From Paulinella micropora (Eukaryota > Cercozoa > Imbricatea > Euglyphida): a stretch of DNA of 30,527 bases. Positions within the stretch are counted from its first letter, which is position 1, and the number at the start of each line of letters is the position of its first letter. Of the stretch, positions 16,756-26,851 are shown piece by piece. The stretch spans positions 330,181 to 360,707 of the forward strand of contig BJOX01000280.1 in assembly GCA_009731375.1 (NCBI GenBank). Reading direction: 5' to 3'. Below the pieces are notes generated by a model. That model saw only the letters and a program-made list of their open reading frames with translations, ran no database searches and was not told the origin of the DNA. Made by a program: the position numbers and the translations under genes.

Positions 16756-17038
16756 TAGGTCAAAAACCTTGGCTGCGTTGTCTTGTGCAGCCTTTTGGTG
16801 TTCCAGATAGAGGTGTAGAATATAAATAAGTAGATATCTTTTTCGTCTTCTTCGTCTTCTTCTTCTTCTTCTTCTTCTTCTTCTTCTTCTTCTTCTTCTT
16901 CTTCTTCTTCTTCTTCTTCTTCTTCTTCGTCTTCTTCTTCGTCTTCTTCGTCTTCTTCGTCTTCTTCGTCTTCTTCGTCTTCTTCAGACATAGGTCGAAC
17001 GACCTCGGCTCCCTGTCTTGCGCAGCCTTCTGCTCCAA
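16756..17038. repeat. Pair of ~49-bp diverged direct repeats flanking a (CTT)n tract
   Basis: TAGGTC plus CTTGTGCAGCCTT at 16756-16804 and TAGGTC plus CTTGCGCAGCCTT at 16991-17038 align along their length. Between them (about 16838-16985) lies a CTT/CGTCTT tract that would read Glu/Asp or Lys/Thr on the minus strand. In one minus frame each flank reads a similar LE-x-QKAAQD…FDL peptide, so they may be relics of coding sequence. The long Glu or Lys frames across the triplet tract are otherwise not credible genes. Confidence 0.6.
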
Positions 17039-17090
17039 CGCGCCACTTTCCAGGTCCGTCTCGCGATGGCCTGTGCGTACACACGTATAC

Positions 17091-17285
17091 ATGAGAAGTT
17101 CCTTGTCTTTAACCACAATAAACAATGATTTCAAACTCTTCGTTCTCAGCCGGTTCTGATCTTGGAGGGCGTGTGTAGTGGCTCATTTGAAAGCTCTCAT
17201 CAAGAGCTTTCTAATGAGCCATAACACAGGCTGTAGATGCAAATATTGACTGAGGTCGAAGCGCTTGAAGTCATTCTTCGCTGTA
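17091..17285 (+). mobile_element. Palindromic inverted-repeat element, copy 1 (MITE-like, right end missing)
   Basis: Starts ATGAGAAGTTCC and has a central hairpin at 17180-17220, with 18-bp arms (one mismatch) and a five-base loop. Sequence outside the hairpin is also roughly self-complementary. The right terminal repeat is lost: homology ends near GTAC at 17285 where microsatellite begins. There is no coding capacity. Its class is inferred from structure only. Confidence 0.65.
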
Positions 17286-17354
17286 CGTACATACATAGCC
17301 ATAGCATGCATAGCCAACAGCCCGCCCCTCGTTCCGATTCCGTCTTCGATGACC

Positions 17355-17730
17355 TCATACATATTATATTACATTTACATTACATAACATTGTATTACAT
17401 TACATTACATAACATTGTATTACATTACATTACATTACATTACATTGCATTACATTAGATTGCATTACATTACATTACATTACATTACATTACATCGCAT
17501 TATGATACATTACGATACATTACGATACATTACATTAAATTACATTACATTACGATATATTACATTACATCACGACATATTACGTTACATTACGATACAT
17601 TACGATACATTACGTTACGTTACGTTACGTTACGTGGCGTTACATTACATTACATTATATTACATAATATAACATTACATTACATGACGATACATTACGA
17701 TACGTTACGATACATTACATATCACATACA
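17355..17730. repeat. (ATTAC)n pentanucleotide array
   Basis: ATTAC units with CGATA and CGTTA variants, mainly in the right half. Coding-like frames here are artefacts of the repeat. Confidence 0.93.
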
Positions 17731-17740
17731 TAAAGACAAA

Positions 17741-17824
17741 AGCTGCCAGCTCTACTTTCAAAGTAGATAGATAGATAGATAGATAGCCCGAGCGCGCTGA
17801 CAGTGTACAGGGGACAAAGGTAAC

Positions 17825-17883
<59 letters not shown>

Positions 17884-17981
17884 TAGATAGATAGATCGAT
17901 CGATAGATAGATAGATAGACAGACAGATAGACAGATAGACAGACAGATAGATAGATAGATAGATAGATAGAGCTGGCAGCT
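17741..17981. repeat. GATA/GACA microsatellite bracketed by 14-bp inverted repeats
   Basis: AGCTGCCAGCTCTA at 17741-17754 and its exact reverse complement at 17968-17981 enclose (GATA)n, (GACA)n and a short unique patch at about 17787-17825. Confidence 0.75.
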
Positions 17982-18060
17982 ATTCTCTGATGCCCCTCAC
18001 GCCAAATATAGCGGGTTTTGTGTGCAAATTAGCTAATATCTTAGTTTGTCATGTTGATAC

Positions 18061-18277
18061 ATGAGAAGTTCCTATTTCTTAAGTACAACGAACAATGAGT
18101 TCAAGCGCTTTGATCTCAGTCAGTATTTGCATATACAACCTGTATTATGGCTCATTAGAAAGCTCTTGATGAGAGCTTTCAAATGAGCCACTACACAAGC
18201 CGCAAAGATCAGAACCGGCTGAGAACGAAACGATTGAAGTCATTGCTCACTGTGGTTAAATACAAGGAACTTCTCAT
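18061..18277 (-). mobile_element. Palindromic inverted-repeat element, copy 2 (complete)
   Basis: 217 bases, opening ATGAGAAGTTCC and closing GGAACTTCTCAT, an exact 12-base inverted repeat. The central hairpin is at 18149-18189. Its reverse complement aligns with copy 1 over nearly the full length with scattered substitutions, so the two copies face each other about 1 kb apart. It has no open frame. It resembles a MITE or foldback element; no target duplication is obvious. Confidence 0.7.
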
Positions 18278-18343
18278 ACTCATACCGAGGAATGTAGATG
18301 GGGCCTTGCCCTCCCACTTCATGCGCTTCTTCGTCTGTATGTA

Positions 18344-18346
<3 letters not shown>

Positions 18347-18391
<45 letters not shown>

Positions 18392-18435
18392 GATAGATAG
18401 ATGGATGGATGGATGGATGGATAGATGGATGGATG

Positions 18436-18466
<31 letters not shown>

Positions 18467-18511
18467 GGATAGATAGATAGATAGATAGACAGATGGATGG
18501 ATGGATGGGTG

Positions 18512-18546
<35 letters not shown>

Positions 18547-18664
18547 GGATAGATAGATGGATAGATATATGGATGGATATATGGATGGATGGGATGGATG
18601 CATGGGTGGATGGATGGATAGATAGATAGATAAATAGATGGATGGATGGATGGGTGGATGGATG

Positions 18665-18707
<43 letters not shown>

Positions 18708-18720
18708 GGATGGATGGATA
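18347..18720. repeat. (GATA)n/(GATG)n microsatellite
   Basis: GATA units interspersed with GATG blocks. Long minus-strand open frames across it arise only because the repeat lacks stops. Confidence 0.95.
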
Positions 18721-18750
18721 GGTGTGCAGGAAGGTTTGCTGATAGGTAGA

Positions 18751-18877
18751 CAGGCAAGTTAGTAAGTAAGTAAGTAAGTAAGTATGTAAGTAAGTAAGTA
18801 GTAAGTAAGTAAGTAAATAAGTAATAAGTAGGTAAGTAAGTTAGTAAGTAAGTAAGTAGGCAAGTCAGTAAGTAAGT

Positions 18878-18921
<44 letters not shown>

Positions 18922-18963
18922 GGTAAGTAAGTAGGTAAGTGGTAAGTAAGTAGGCAAGTAAGT

Positions 18964-19005
<42 letters not shown>

Positions 19006-19019
19006 CTAGTAAGTAAGCT

Positions 19020-19054
<35 letters not shown>

Positions 19055-19162
19055 GAGTAAGTAAGTAAGTAAGTAAGTAAGCAAGTCAGTAAGTAAGTAA
19101 GCAAGTCAGTAAGTAAGTAACCAAGCAAGTAGGTAAATAAGTAAGTAAGTAAGTAAGCAAGC

Positions 19163-19205
<43 letters not shown>

Positions 19206-19221
19206 CAAGGAAGTAGGTAAA

Positions 19222-19253
<32 letters not shown>

Positions 19254-19267
19254 GAGGTAAGTAAGTT

Positions 19268-19302
<35 letters not shown>

Positions 19303-19485
19303 TAGTAAGTAAGTAAGTAAGTAAATAAGTAAGTAAGTGAGTAAGTAAGTAGGTAAGTAGGTAAGTAAGTAAGTAAGTAGGTGAGTAAGAAAGTAAGAAA
19401 GTCGGTCAGTCAGCAAGTAAGTAAGTATATATGTTGGTATGAGTAAGTAAGTAAGTATATATGTAGGTATGACAACGCTTCAAGA

Positions 19486-19530
<45 letters not shown>

Positions 19531-19534
19531 GGTC

Positions 19535-19576
<42 letters not shown>

Positions 19577-19768
19577 CAACCAAGTAGGTAAATAAGTAAG
19601 TAAGTAAATAAGTAAGTAGGTAAGTAAGTAGGTAAGTAAGTAAGTGAGTAAGTAAGTATTAAGTAGGTGAGTAAGAAAGTAAGAAAGTCGGTCAGTCAGC
19701 AAGTAAGTAAGTAATATATGTTGGTATGAGTAAGTAAGTAAGTATATATGTAGGCATGACAACGCTTC

Positions 19769-19809
<41 letters not shown>

Positions 19810-20053
19810 GGTAAGAGTAGGTCAGTAAGTAAGTAAGTAAGTAAGTAAGTAAGCAACCAAGTAGGTAAATAAGTAAGTAAATAAGTAAGTAGGTAAGTAA
19901 GTAGGTAAGTAAGTAGGTAAGTAAGTAAGTAGGTAAGTAAGTAAGTAAATAGGTAAGTAAGTAAGTAAGTAAGAAGTAAGTAAGTAAGCAAGTAGGTAAG
20001 TAGGTAAGTAAGTAAGTAAGTAAGTAAGTAAGTCAGTCAGTAAGCAAGTAGGC

Positions 20054-20094
<41 letters not shown>

Positions 20095-20231
20095 GGTAAG
20101 TAAGTAAGTAAGTAAGCAAGCAAGCAAGTAGGTAAGCAAGCAAGTAGGTAAGTAAGTAAGTAAGTAAGTAAGCAAGCAAGTAAGTAAGTAAGTAAGTAAG
20201 TAAGTAGGTAAGTAGGTAAGTAAGTAAGTAG

Positions 20232-20264
<33 letters not shown>

Positions 20265-20509
20265 GAAGCAATCAAGTAAGTAAATAAGTAAGTAAGTAAG
20301 TAAGTAAGTAAGTGAGTAAGTAAGTAAGTAAGCAAGTCAGTAAGTAAGCAAGTCAGTAAGTAAGTAACCAAGCAAGTAGGTAAATAAGTAAGTAAGTAAG
20401 TAAGCAAGCAAGCAAGTAAGTAAGTATAGGTAAGTAAGTAAGTAAGTAAGCAAGTAAGTAGGTAAATAAGTAAGTAAGTAAGTAAGTAAAGAGGTAAGTA
20501 AGTAAGTAA
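18751..20509. repeat. (AAGT)n tetranucleotide array with variants
   Basis: About 1.76 kb of AAGT with AGGT, AAGC, AAAT and TCAG variants. A ~287-bp higher-order duplication sits inside it: the marker GACAACGCTTCAAG occurs near 19471 and 19758, each preceded by GTCGGTCAGTCAGCAAG and two TATATATGT patches. It is stop-free on the minus strand, so apparent Leu/Thr/Tyr proteins are not genes. Confidence 0.95.
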
Positions 20510-20970
20510 GTAGGTAAGCAAGCAAGTAGGTAAGCAAGCAAGTAGGTAAGCAAGCAAGTAGGTAAGCAAGCAAGTAGGTAAGCAAGCAAGTAGGTAAGCA
20601 AGCAAGTAGGTAAGCAAGCAAGTAGGTAAGCAAGCAAGTAGGTAAGCAAGCAAGTAGGTAAGCAAGCAAGTAGGTAAGCAAGCAAGTAGGTAAGCAAGCA
20701 AGTAGGTAAGCAAGCAAGTAGGTAAGCAAGCAAGTAGGTAAGCAAGCAAGTAGGTAAGCAAGCAAGTAGGTAAGCAAGCAAGTAGGTAAGCAAGCAAGTA
20801 GGTAAGCAAGCAAGTAGGTAAGCAAGCAAGTAGGTAAGCAAGCAAGTAGGTAAGCAAGCAAGTAGGTAAGCAAGCAAGTAGGTAAGCAAGCAAGTAGGTA
20901 AGCAAGCAAGTAGGTAAGCAAGCAAGTAGGTAAGCAAGCAAGTAGGTAAGCAAGCAAGTAGGTAAGCAAG
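20510..20970. repeat. 16-bp minisatellite, about 29 copies
   Basis: The unit GTAGGTAAGCAAGCAA repeats with almost no change. It is built from AGGT, AAGC and AAGT-like tetramers, so it arose from the neighbouring tetranucleotide array. Confidence 0.95.
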
Positions 20971-21048
20971 TAGGTAAGCAAGCAAGCAAGCAAGTAAAGA
21001 GGTAAGTAGGTAAGCAAGCAAGTAGGTAAGCAAGCAAGTAGGTAAGCA

Positions 21049-21233
21049 AGCCAAGCCAAGCAAGCCAAGCCAAGCCAGCCCAGCCAAGCCAGGCCAAGCC
21101 AAGCCAAGCCAAGCCAAGCCAAGCCAAGCCAGGCCAAGCCAGCCAAGCCAGGCCAAGCCAAGCCCAGCCAAGCCCAGCCAAGCCAAGCCAAGCCCAGCCA
21201 AGCCAAGCCCAGCCCCAGCCCAGCCAAGCCCAG
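21049..21233. repeat. Irregular AAGCC pentamer block
   Basis: AAGCC with CCAGG, CAGCC and CAGCCC variants, without a fixed higher-order period. It leads directly into the 21-bp array and looks like its ancestor. Confidence 0.9.
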
Positions 21234-24200
21234 CCCCAGCCCAGCCAAGCCAAGCCCCAGCCCAGCCAAGCCAAGCCCCAGCCCAGCCAAGCCAAGCCCC
21301 AGCCCAGCCAAGCCAAGCCCCAGCCCAGCCAAGCCAAGCCCCAGCCCAGCCAAGCCAAGCCCCAGCCCAGCCAAGCCAAGCCCCAGCCCAGCCAAGCCAA
21401 GCCCCAGCCCAGCCAAGCCAAGCCCCAGCCCAGCCAAGCCAAGCCCCAGCCCAGCCAAGCCAAGCCCCAGCCCAGCCAAGCCAAGCCCCAGCCCAGCCAA
21501 GCCAAGCCCCAGCCCAGCCAAGCCAAGCCCCAGCCCAGCCAAGCCAAGCCCCAGCCCAGCCAAGCCAAGCCCCAGCCCAGCCAAGCCAAGCCCCAGCCCA
21601 GCCAAGCCAAGCCCCAGCCCAGCCAAGCCAAGCCCCAGCCCAGCCAAGCCAAGCCCCAGCCCAGCCAAGCCAAGCCCCAGCCCAGCCAAGCCAAGCCCCA
21701 GCCCAGCCAAGCCAAGCCCCAGCCCAGCCAAGCCAAGCCCCAGCCCAGCCAAGCCAAGCCCCAGCCCAGCCAAGCCAAGCCCCAGCCCAGCCAAGCCAAG
21801 CCCCAGCCCAGCCAAGCCAAGCCCCAGCCCAGCCAAGCCAAGCCCCAGCCCAGCCAAGCCAAGCCCCAGCCCAGCCAAGCCAAGCCCCAGCCCAGCCAAG
21901 CCAAGCCCCAGCCCAGCCAAGCCAAGCCCCAGCCCAGCCAAGCCAAGCCCCAGCCCAGCCAAGCCAAGCCCCAGCCCAGCCAAGCCAAGCCCCAGCCCAG
22001 CCAAGCCAAGCCCCAGCCCAGCCAAGCCAAGCCCCAGCCCAGCCAAGCCAAGCCCCAGCCCAGCCAAGCCAAGCCCCAGCCCAGCCAAGCCAAGCCCCAG
22101 CCCAGCCAAGCCAAGCCCCAGCCCAGCCAAGCCAAGCCCCAGCCCAGCCAAGCCAAGCCCCAGCCCAGCCAAGCCAAGCCCCAGCCCAGCCAAGCCAAGC
22201 CCCAGCCCAGCCAAGCCAAGCCCCAGCCCAGCCAAGCCAAGCCCCAGCCCAGCCAAGCCAAGCCCCAGCCCAGCCAAGCCAAGCCCCAGCCCAGCCAAGC
22301 CAAGCCCCAGCCCAGCCAAGCCAAGCCCCAGCCCAGCCAAGCCAAGCCCCAGCCCAGCCAAGCCAAGCCCCAGCCCAGCCAAGCCAAGCCCCAGCCCAGC
22401 CAAGCCAAGCCCCAGCCCAGCCAAGCCAAGCCCCAGCCCAGCCAAGCCAAGCCCCAGCCCAGCCAAGCCAAGCCCCAGCCCAGCCAAGCCAAGCCCCAGC
22501 CCAGCCAAGCCAAGCCCCAGCCCAGCCAAGCCAAGCCCCAGCCCAGCCAAGCCAAGCCCCAGCCCAGCCAAGCCAAGCCCCAGCCCAGCCAAGCCAAGCC
22601 CCAGCCCAGCCAAGCCAAGCCCCAGCCCAGCCAAGCCAAGCCCCAGCCCAGCCAAGCCAAGCCCCAGCCCAGCCAAGCCAAGCCCCAGCCCAGCCAAGCC
22701 AAGCCCCAGCCCAGCCAAGCCAAGCCCCAGCCCAGCCAAGCCAAGCCCCAGCCCAGCCAAGCCAAGCCCCAGCCCAGCCAAGCCAAGCCCCAGCCCAGCC
22801 AAGCCAAGCCCCAGCCCAGCCAAGCCAAGCCCCAGCCCAGCCAAGCCAAGCCCCAGCCCAGCCAAGCCAAGCCCCAGCCCAGCCAAGCCAAGCCCCAGCC
22901 CAGCCAAGCCAAGCCCCAGCCCAGCCAAGCCAAGCCCCAGCCCAGCCAAGCCAAGCCCCAGCCCAGCCAAGCCAAGCCCCAGCCCAGCCAAGCCAAGCCC
23001 CAGCCCAGCCAAGCCAAGCCCCAGCCCAGCCAAGCCAAGCCCCAGCCCAGCCAAGCCAAGCCCCAGCCCAGCCAAGCCAAGCCCCAGCCCAGCCAAGCCA
23101 AGCCCCAGCCCAGCCAAGCCAAGCCCCAGCCCAGCCAAGCCAAGCCCCAGCCCAGCCAAGCCAAGCCCCAGCCCAGCCAAGCCAAGCCCCAGCCCAGCCA
23201 AGCCAAGCCCCAGCCCAGCCAAGCCAAGCCCCAGCCCAGCCAAGCCAAGCCCCAGCCCAGCCAAGCCAAGCCCCAGCCCAGCCAAGCCAAGCCCCAGCCC
23301 AGCCAAGCCAAGCCCCAGCCCAGCCAAGCCAAGCCCCAGCCCAGCCAAGCCAAGCCCCAGCCCAGCCAAGCCAAGCCCCAGCCCAGCCAAGCCAAGCCCC
23401 AGCCCAGCCAAGCCAAGCCCCAGCCCAGCCAAGCCAAGCCCCAGCCCAGCCAAGCCAAGCCCCAGCCCAGCCAAGCCAAGCCCCAGCCCAGCCAAGCCAA
23501 GCCCCAGCCCAGCCAAGCCAAGCCCCAGCCCAGCCAAGCCAAGCCCCAGCCCAGCCAAGCCAAGCCCCAGCCCAGCCAAGCCAAGCCCCAGCCCAGCCAA
23601 GCCAAGCCCCAGCCCAGCCAAGCCAAGCCCCAGCCCAGCCAAGCCAAGCCCCAGCCCAGCCAAGCCAAGCCCCAGCCCAGCCAAGCCAAGCCCCAGCCCA
23701 GCCAAGCCAAGCCCCAGCCCAGCCAAGCCAAGCCCCAGCCCAGCCAAGCCAAGCCCCAGCCCAGCCAAGCCAAGCCCCAGCCCAGCCAAGCCAAGCCCCA
23801 GCCCAGCCAAGCCAAGCCCCAGCCCAGCCAAGCCAAGCCCCAGCCCAGCCAAGCCAAGCCCCAGCCCAGCCAAGCCAAGCCCCAGCCCAGCCAAGCCAAG
23901 CCCCAGCCCAGCCAAGCCAAGCCCCAGCCCAGCCAAGCCAAGCCCCAGCCCAGCCAAGCCAAGCCCCAGCCCAGCCAAGCCAAGCCCCAGCCCAGCCAAG
24001 CCAAGCCCCAGCCCAGCCAAGCCAAGCCCCAGCCCAGCCAAGCCAAGCCCCAGCCCAGCCAAGCCAAGCCCCAGCCCAGCCAAGCCAAGCCCCAGCCCAG
24101 CCAAGCCAAGCCCCAGCCCAGCCAAGCCAAGCCCCAGCCCAGCCAAGCCAAGCCCCAGCCCAGCCAAGCCAAGCCCCAGCCCAGCCAAGCCAAGCCCCAG

Positions 24201-24903
24201 CCCAGCCAAGCCAAGCCCCAGCCCAGCCAAGCCAAGCCCCAGCCCAGCCAAGCCAAGCCCCAGCCCAGCCAAGCCAAGCCCCAGCCCAGCCAAGCCAAGC
24301 CCCAGCCCAGCCAAGCCAAGCCCCAGCCCAGCCAAGCCAAGCCCCAGCCCAGCCAAGCCAAGCCCCAGCCCAGCCAAGCCAAGCCCCAGCCCAGCCAAGC
24401 CAAGCCCCAGCCCAGCCAAGCCAAGCCCCAGCCCAGCCAAGCCAAGCCCCAGCCCAGCCAAGCCAAGCCCCAGCCCAGCCAAGCCAAGCCCCAGCCCAGC
24501 CAAGCCAAGCCCCAGCCCAGCCAAGCCAAGCCCCAGCCCAGCCAAGCCAAGCCCCAGCCCAGCCAAGCCAAGCCCCAGCCCAGCCAAGCCAAGCCCCAGC
24601 CCAGCCAAGCCAAGCCCCAGCCCAGCCAAGCCAAGCCCCAGCCCAGCCAAGCCAAGCCCCAGCCCAGCCAAGCCAAGCCCCAGCCCAGCCAAGCCAAGCC
24701 CCAGCCCAGCCAAGCCAAGCCCCAGCCCAGCCAAGCCAAGCCCCAGCCCAGCCAAGCCAAGCCCCAGCCCAGCCAAGCCAAGCCCCAGCCCAGCCAAGCC
24801 AAGCCCCAGCCCAGCCAAGCCAAGCCCCAGCCCAGCCAAGCCAAGCCCCAGCCCAGCCAAGCCAAGCCCCAGCCCAGCCAAGCCAAGCCCCAGCCCAGCC
24901 AAG
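21234..24903. repeat. 21-bp satellite array, about 174 copies
   Basis: Each unit is two CCAAG blocks, one CCCCAG and one CCCAG (21 bases). Lines of sequence recur exactly every 420 bases, and I saw no variant unit inside the array. The + strand has no T at all and the unit has no stop in any of six frames; because 21 is a multiple of 3, each frame gives a seven-residue repeat (for example Gly/Leu/Ala/Trp on the minus strand). These giant frames should not be called genes. The right end is an N gap, so true copy number is unknown. Confidence 0.97.
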
Positions 24904-24913
24904 NNNNNNNNNN

Positions 24914-24994
<81 letters not shown>

Positions 24995-25220
24995 TAAGAA
25001 AGTAAGTAAGAAAGTTAGTAAGAAAGTAAATTAGTAAGTAAGAGTAAGTAAGTAAGTAAGTAAGTAAGAAAGTAAGTAAGAAAGTAAGTAAGTAAGTAGG
25101 TAAGTAAGTAAGTAAGTAAGTGTAAGTAAGTAAGTAAGTAAGTAGGTAAGTAAGTAAGTAAGTAAGGTAAGTAAGTAAGTAAGCAAGTAAGCAAGTAAGT
25201 AAGCAAGTAAGTAAGTAAGC

Positions 25221-25259
<39 letters not shown>

Positions 25260-25440
25260 CAAGCAAGTAAGTAAGTAAGCAAGTAAGTAAGAAAGCAAGA
25301 AAGTTAGTAAGAAAGCAAGAAAGTTAGTAAGTAAGTAAGAGCGAGCGAGCGAGCGAGCGAGCGAAGCCAAGCCAAGCCAAGCCAAGCCAAGCCAAGCAAG
25401 CAAGCAAGCAAGCAAGCAAGTAAGCAAGTAAGCAAGTAAG
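24914..25440. repeat. AAGC, AAGT, GCGA and AAGCC arrays
   Basis: Pure AAGC at 24914-24993, then AAGT with AAAG and AAGC variants to about 25338, then GCGA (25339-25364), AAGCC (25365-25396) and AAGC again. Mirrors the left side of the 21-bp array. Confidence 0.93.
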
Positions 25441-25705
25441 GAAGTAAGCATGTATGTATGTATACATGTATGGTTGTATGTATGTATCTATGTAGCTTGT
25501 TCGTACGCATGTATGTGTGTATGTGTGTATGTATGATTTATGATGTATGTATGTAAGCAAGTAAGTAAGCAAGTACGGCTAACCGCATGTATGATGTATG
25601 ATGTATGTATGTATGTAAGTAAGTAAGTAAGTAAGTACGGCTAACCGCATGTATGATGTATGATCTATGTATGCAAGTAAGTAAGTAAGTAAGCAAGCAC
25701 GGCCA
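25441..25705. repeat. (ATGT)n with a 62-bp higher-order repeat, three copies
   Basis: AAGTACGGCTAACCGC starts at 25571 and 25633, and a variant AAGCACGGCCAACCGC at 25695, exactly 62 bases apart. ATGT and AAGT tracts fill the space between. Confidence 0.85.
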
Positions 25706-25737
25706 ACCGCTTCTCTCTTGTTCTTTTCAATCACCGC

Positions 25738-25780
25738 CCAAGTTTCGTTCTGCCGCTCGTTAGCTTCGCGCTCCTATATA

Positions 25781-25837
<57 letters not shown>

Positions 25838-25914
25838 CGATTTTTGTGACACTCTCTAAGGCTTATTTTGCTTATATATATATATATAAATATATATATA
25901 ATATATATATATAT

Positions 25915-25963
<49 letters not shown>

Positions 25964-25965
25964 CA

Positions 25966-26000
<35 letters not shown>

Positions 26001-26189
26001 ACAAAATAAGCCTTAAAGAGTGTGCACAAAAATCGCACTATATATATATCCAAGTTTCGTTCTGCCGCTCGTTAGCTTCGCGCTCCTATACAGATGCAAA
26101 TAAACAAACATACATACATACATACATACATACATACATACATACATACACCAAGTTTCGTTCTGTCGCTCGTTAGCTTCGCGCTCCTA
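25738..26189 (+). repeat. 39-bp motif in three copies between microsatellites
   Basis: CCAAGTTTCGTTCTG to GCGCTCCTA occurs at 25738-25776, 26050-26088 and 26151-26189. The first two are identical and the third has one change (TGTCGC for TGCCGC). Each copy is followed at once by a different simple repeat. Confidence 0.9.
25834..26039. repeat. 37/38-bp inverted repeats around AT/CA microsatellite
   Basis: AGTGCGATTTTTGTG to CTTATTTTG at 25834-25870 is the reverse complement of 26002-26039 apart from one substitution and one extra base. The arms enclose (TA)n, (CATA)n and (CA)n, and the unit lies between the first two 39-bp motifs. It may be a tiny foldback element. Confidence 0.75.
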
Positions 26190-26314
26190 CATACATCGAT
26201 ATATATATATATATATATACATATATATATGTATACATACATACATACATATATATATAATATATAACAATAATAATAATGATAATAATAATAATAAATA
26301 ATAATAATAATAAT
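26092..26314. repeat. CATA, TA and TAA microsatellites
   Basis: Simple tracts interrupted by the third 39-bp motif. The TAA tract (about 26265-26314) abuts the tail end of the first SINE. Confidence 0.9.
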
Positions 26315-26586
26315 AGTGCTTCTCTGTTCAATGGCTGATGCATTTCTGCACATGCGCCTCCATCGTCTCACCCGTGAGGGGAGTACGAAGAATTGACGAT
26401 AAGCTCTAATGACACCCCCGCAAGGGCAGTTCCAACACTTCCAGACGGGCCGGTATGTTCAATGAAAATACTGGTCCAGAAATAGACCGGTATGTTCAAT
26501 GAAAATACTGGTGGCACCGACGGGAATCGAACTGGCGACAGGGCCCAGATGGTAGAACTTGACCACTGGGCTATCACGGTGTCCAA
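26315..26586 (-). mobile_element. tRNA-derived SINE, copy A
   Basis: Read on the minus strand it begins TGGACACCGTGATAGCCCAG. An RNA polymerase III A box (TAGCCCAGTGG) lies at 26562-26572 and a B box (AGTTCGATTCC) at 26522-26532, 40 bases apart start to start, as in a tRNA. A non-tRNA body follows with a 26-base segment repeated at 26450-26475 and 26487-26512. The 3' end is GAAGCACT followed by ATT triplets. TAA repeat also borders the head, then a gap. It has no protein and would depend on a LINE in trans. Confidence 0.85.
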
Positions 26587-26607
26587 ATAATAATAATAAT
26601 AATAATA

Positions 26608-26851
26608 NNNNNNNNNNNNNNNNNNNNNNNNNNNNNNNNNNNNNNNNNNNNNNNNNNNNNNNNNNNNNNNNNNNNNNNNNNNNNNNNNNNNNNNNNNNNN
26701 NNNNNNNNNNNNNNNNNNNNNNNNNNNNNNNNNNNNNNNNNNNNNNNNNNNNNNNNNNNNNNNNNNNNNNNNNNNNNNNNNNNNNNNNNNNNNNNNNNNN
26801 NNNNNNNNNNNNNNNNNNNNNNNNNNNNNNNNNNNNNNNNNNNNNNNNNNN
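26608..26851. other. Assembly gap (244 N)
   Basis: Starts inside a TAA tract. Confidence 0.95.

Noticed and set aside
16575-17134. Poly-Glu or poly-Lys proteins on the minus strand
   Set aside because: The frame comes from a CTT triplet tract and runs on into AT microsatellite. Only the short flanking repeats deserve attention.
17355-17730. Interstitial telomere-like repeat
   Set aside because: The unit is ATTAC with varied substitutions, not a known telomere repeat such as TTAGGG, and it is not at a sequence end.
18209-20271. Long Leu/Thr/Tyr and Ile/Tyr/Ser minus-strand frames
   Set aside because: Translation of AAGT and GATA repeats, which lack stops in some frames.
20510-20970. CRISPR-like regular repeat
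   Set aside because: The 16-bp units are directly contiguous with no unique spacers, and the genome is eukaryotic.
20033-25451. Minus-strand frames of 1500-1700 codons rich in Gly, Leu, Ala and Trp
   Set aside because: They run through a 21-bp repeat that has no stop in any of six frames, cross an N gap, and start and end in tetranucleotide repeats. No coding evidence.
26522-26586. Functional tRNA gene
   Set aside because: A and B boxes are present, but the sequence continues as a SINE body in two copies and the acceptor stem does not close as in a true tRNA.
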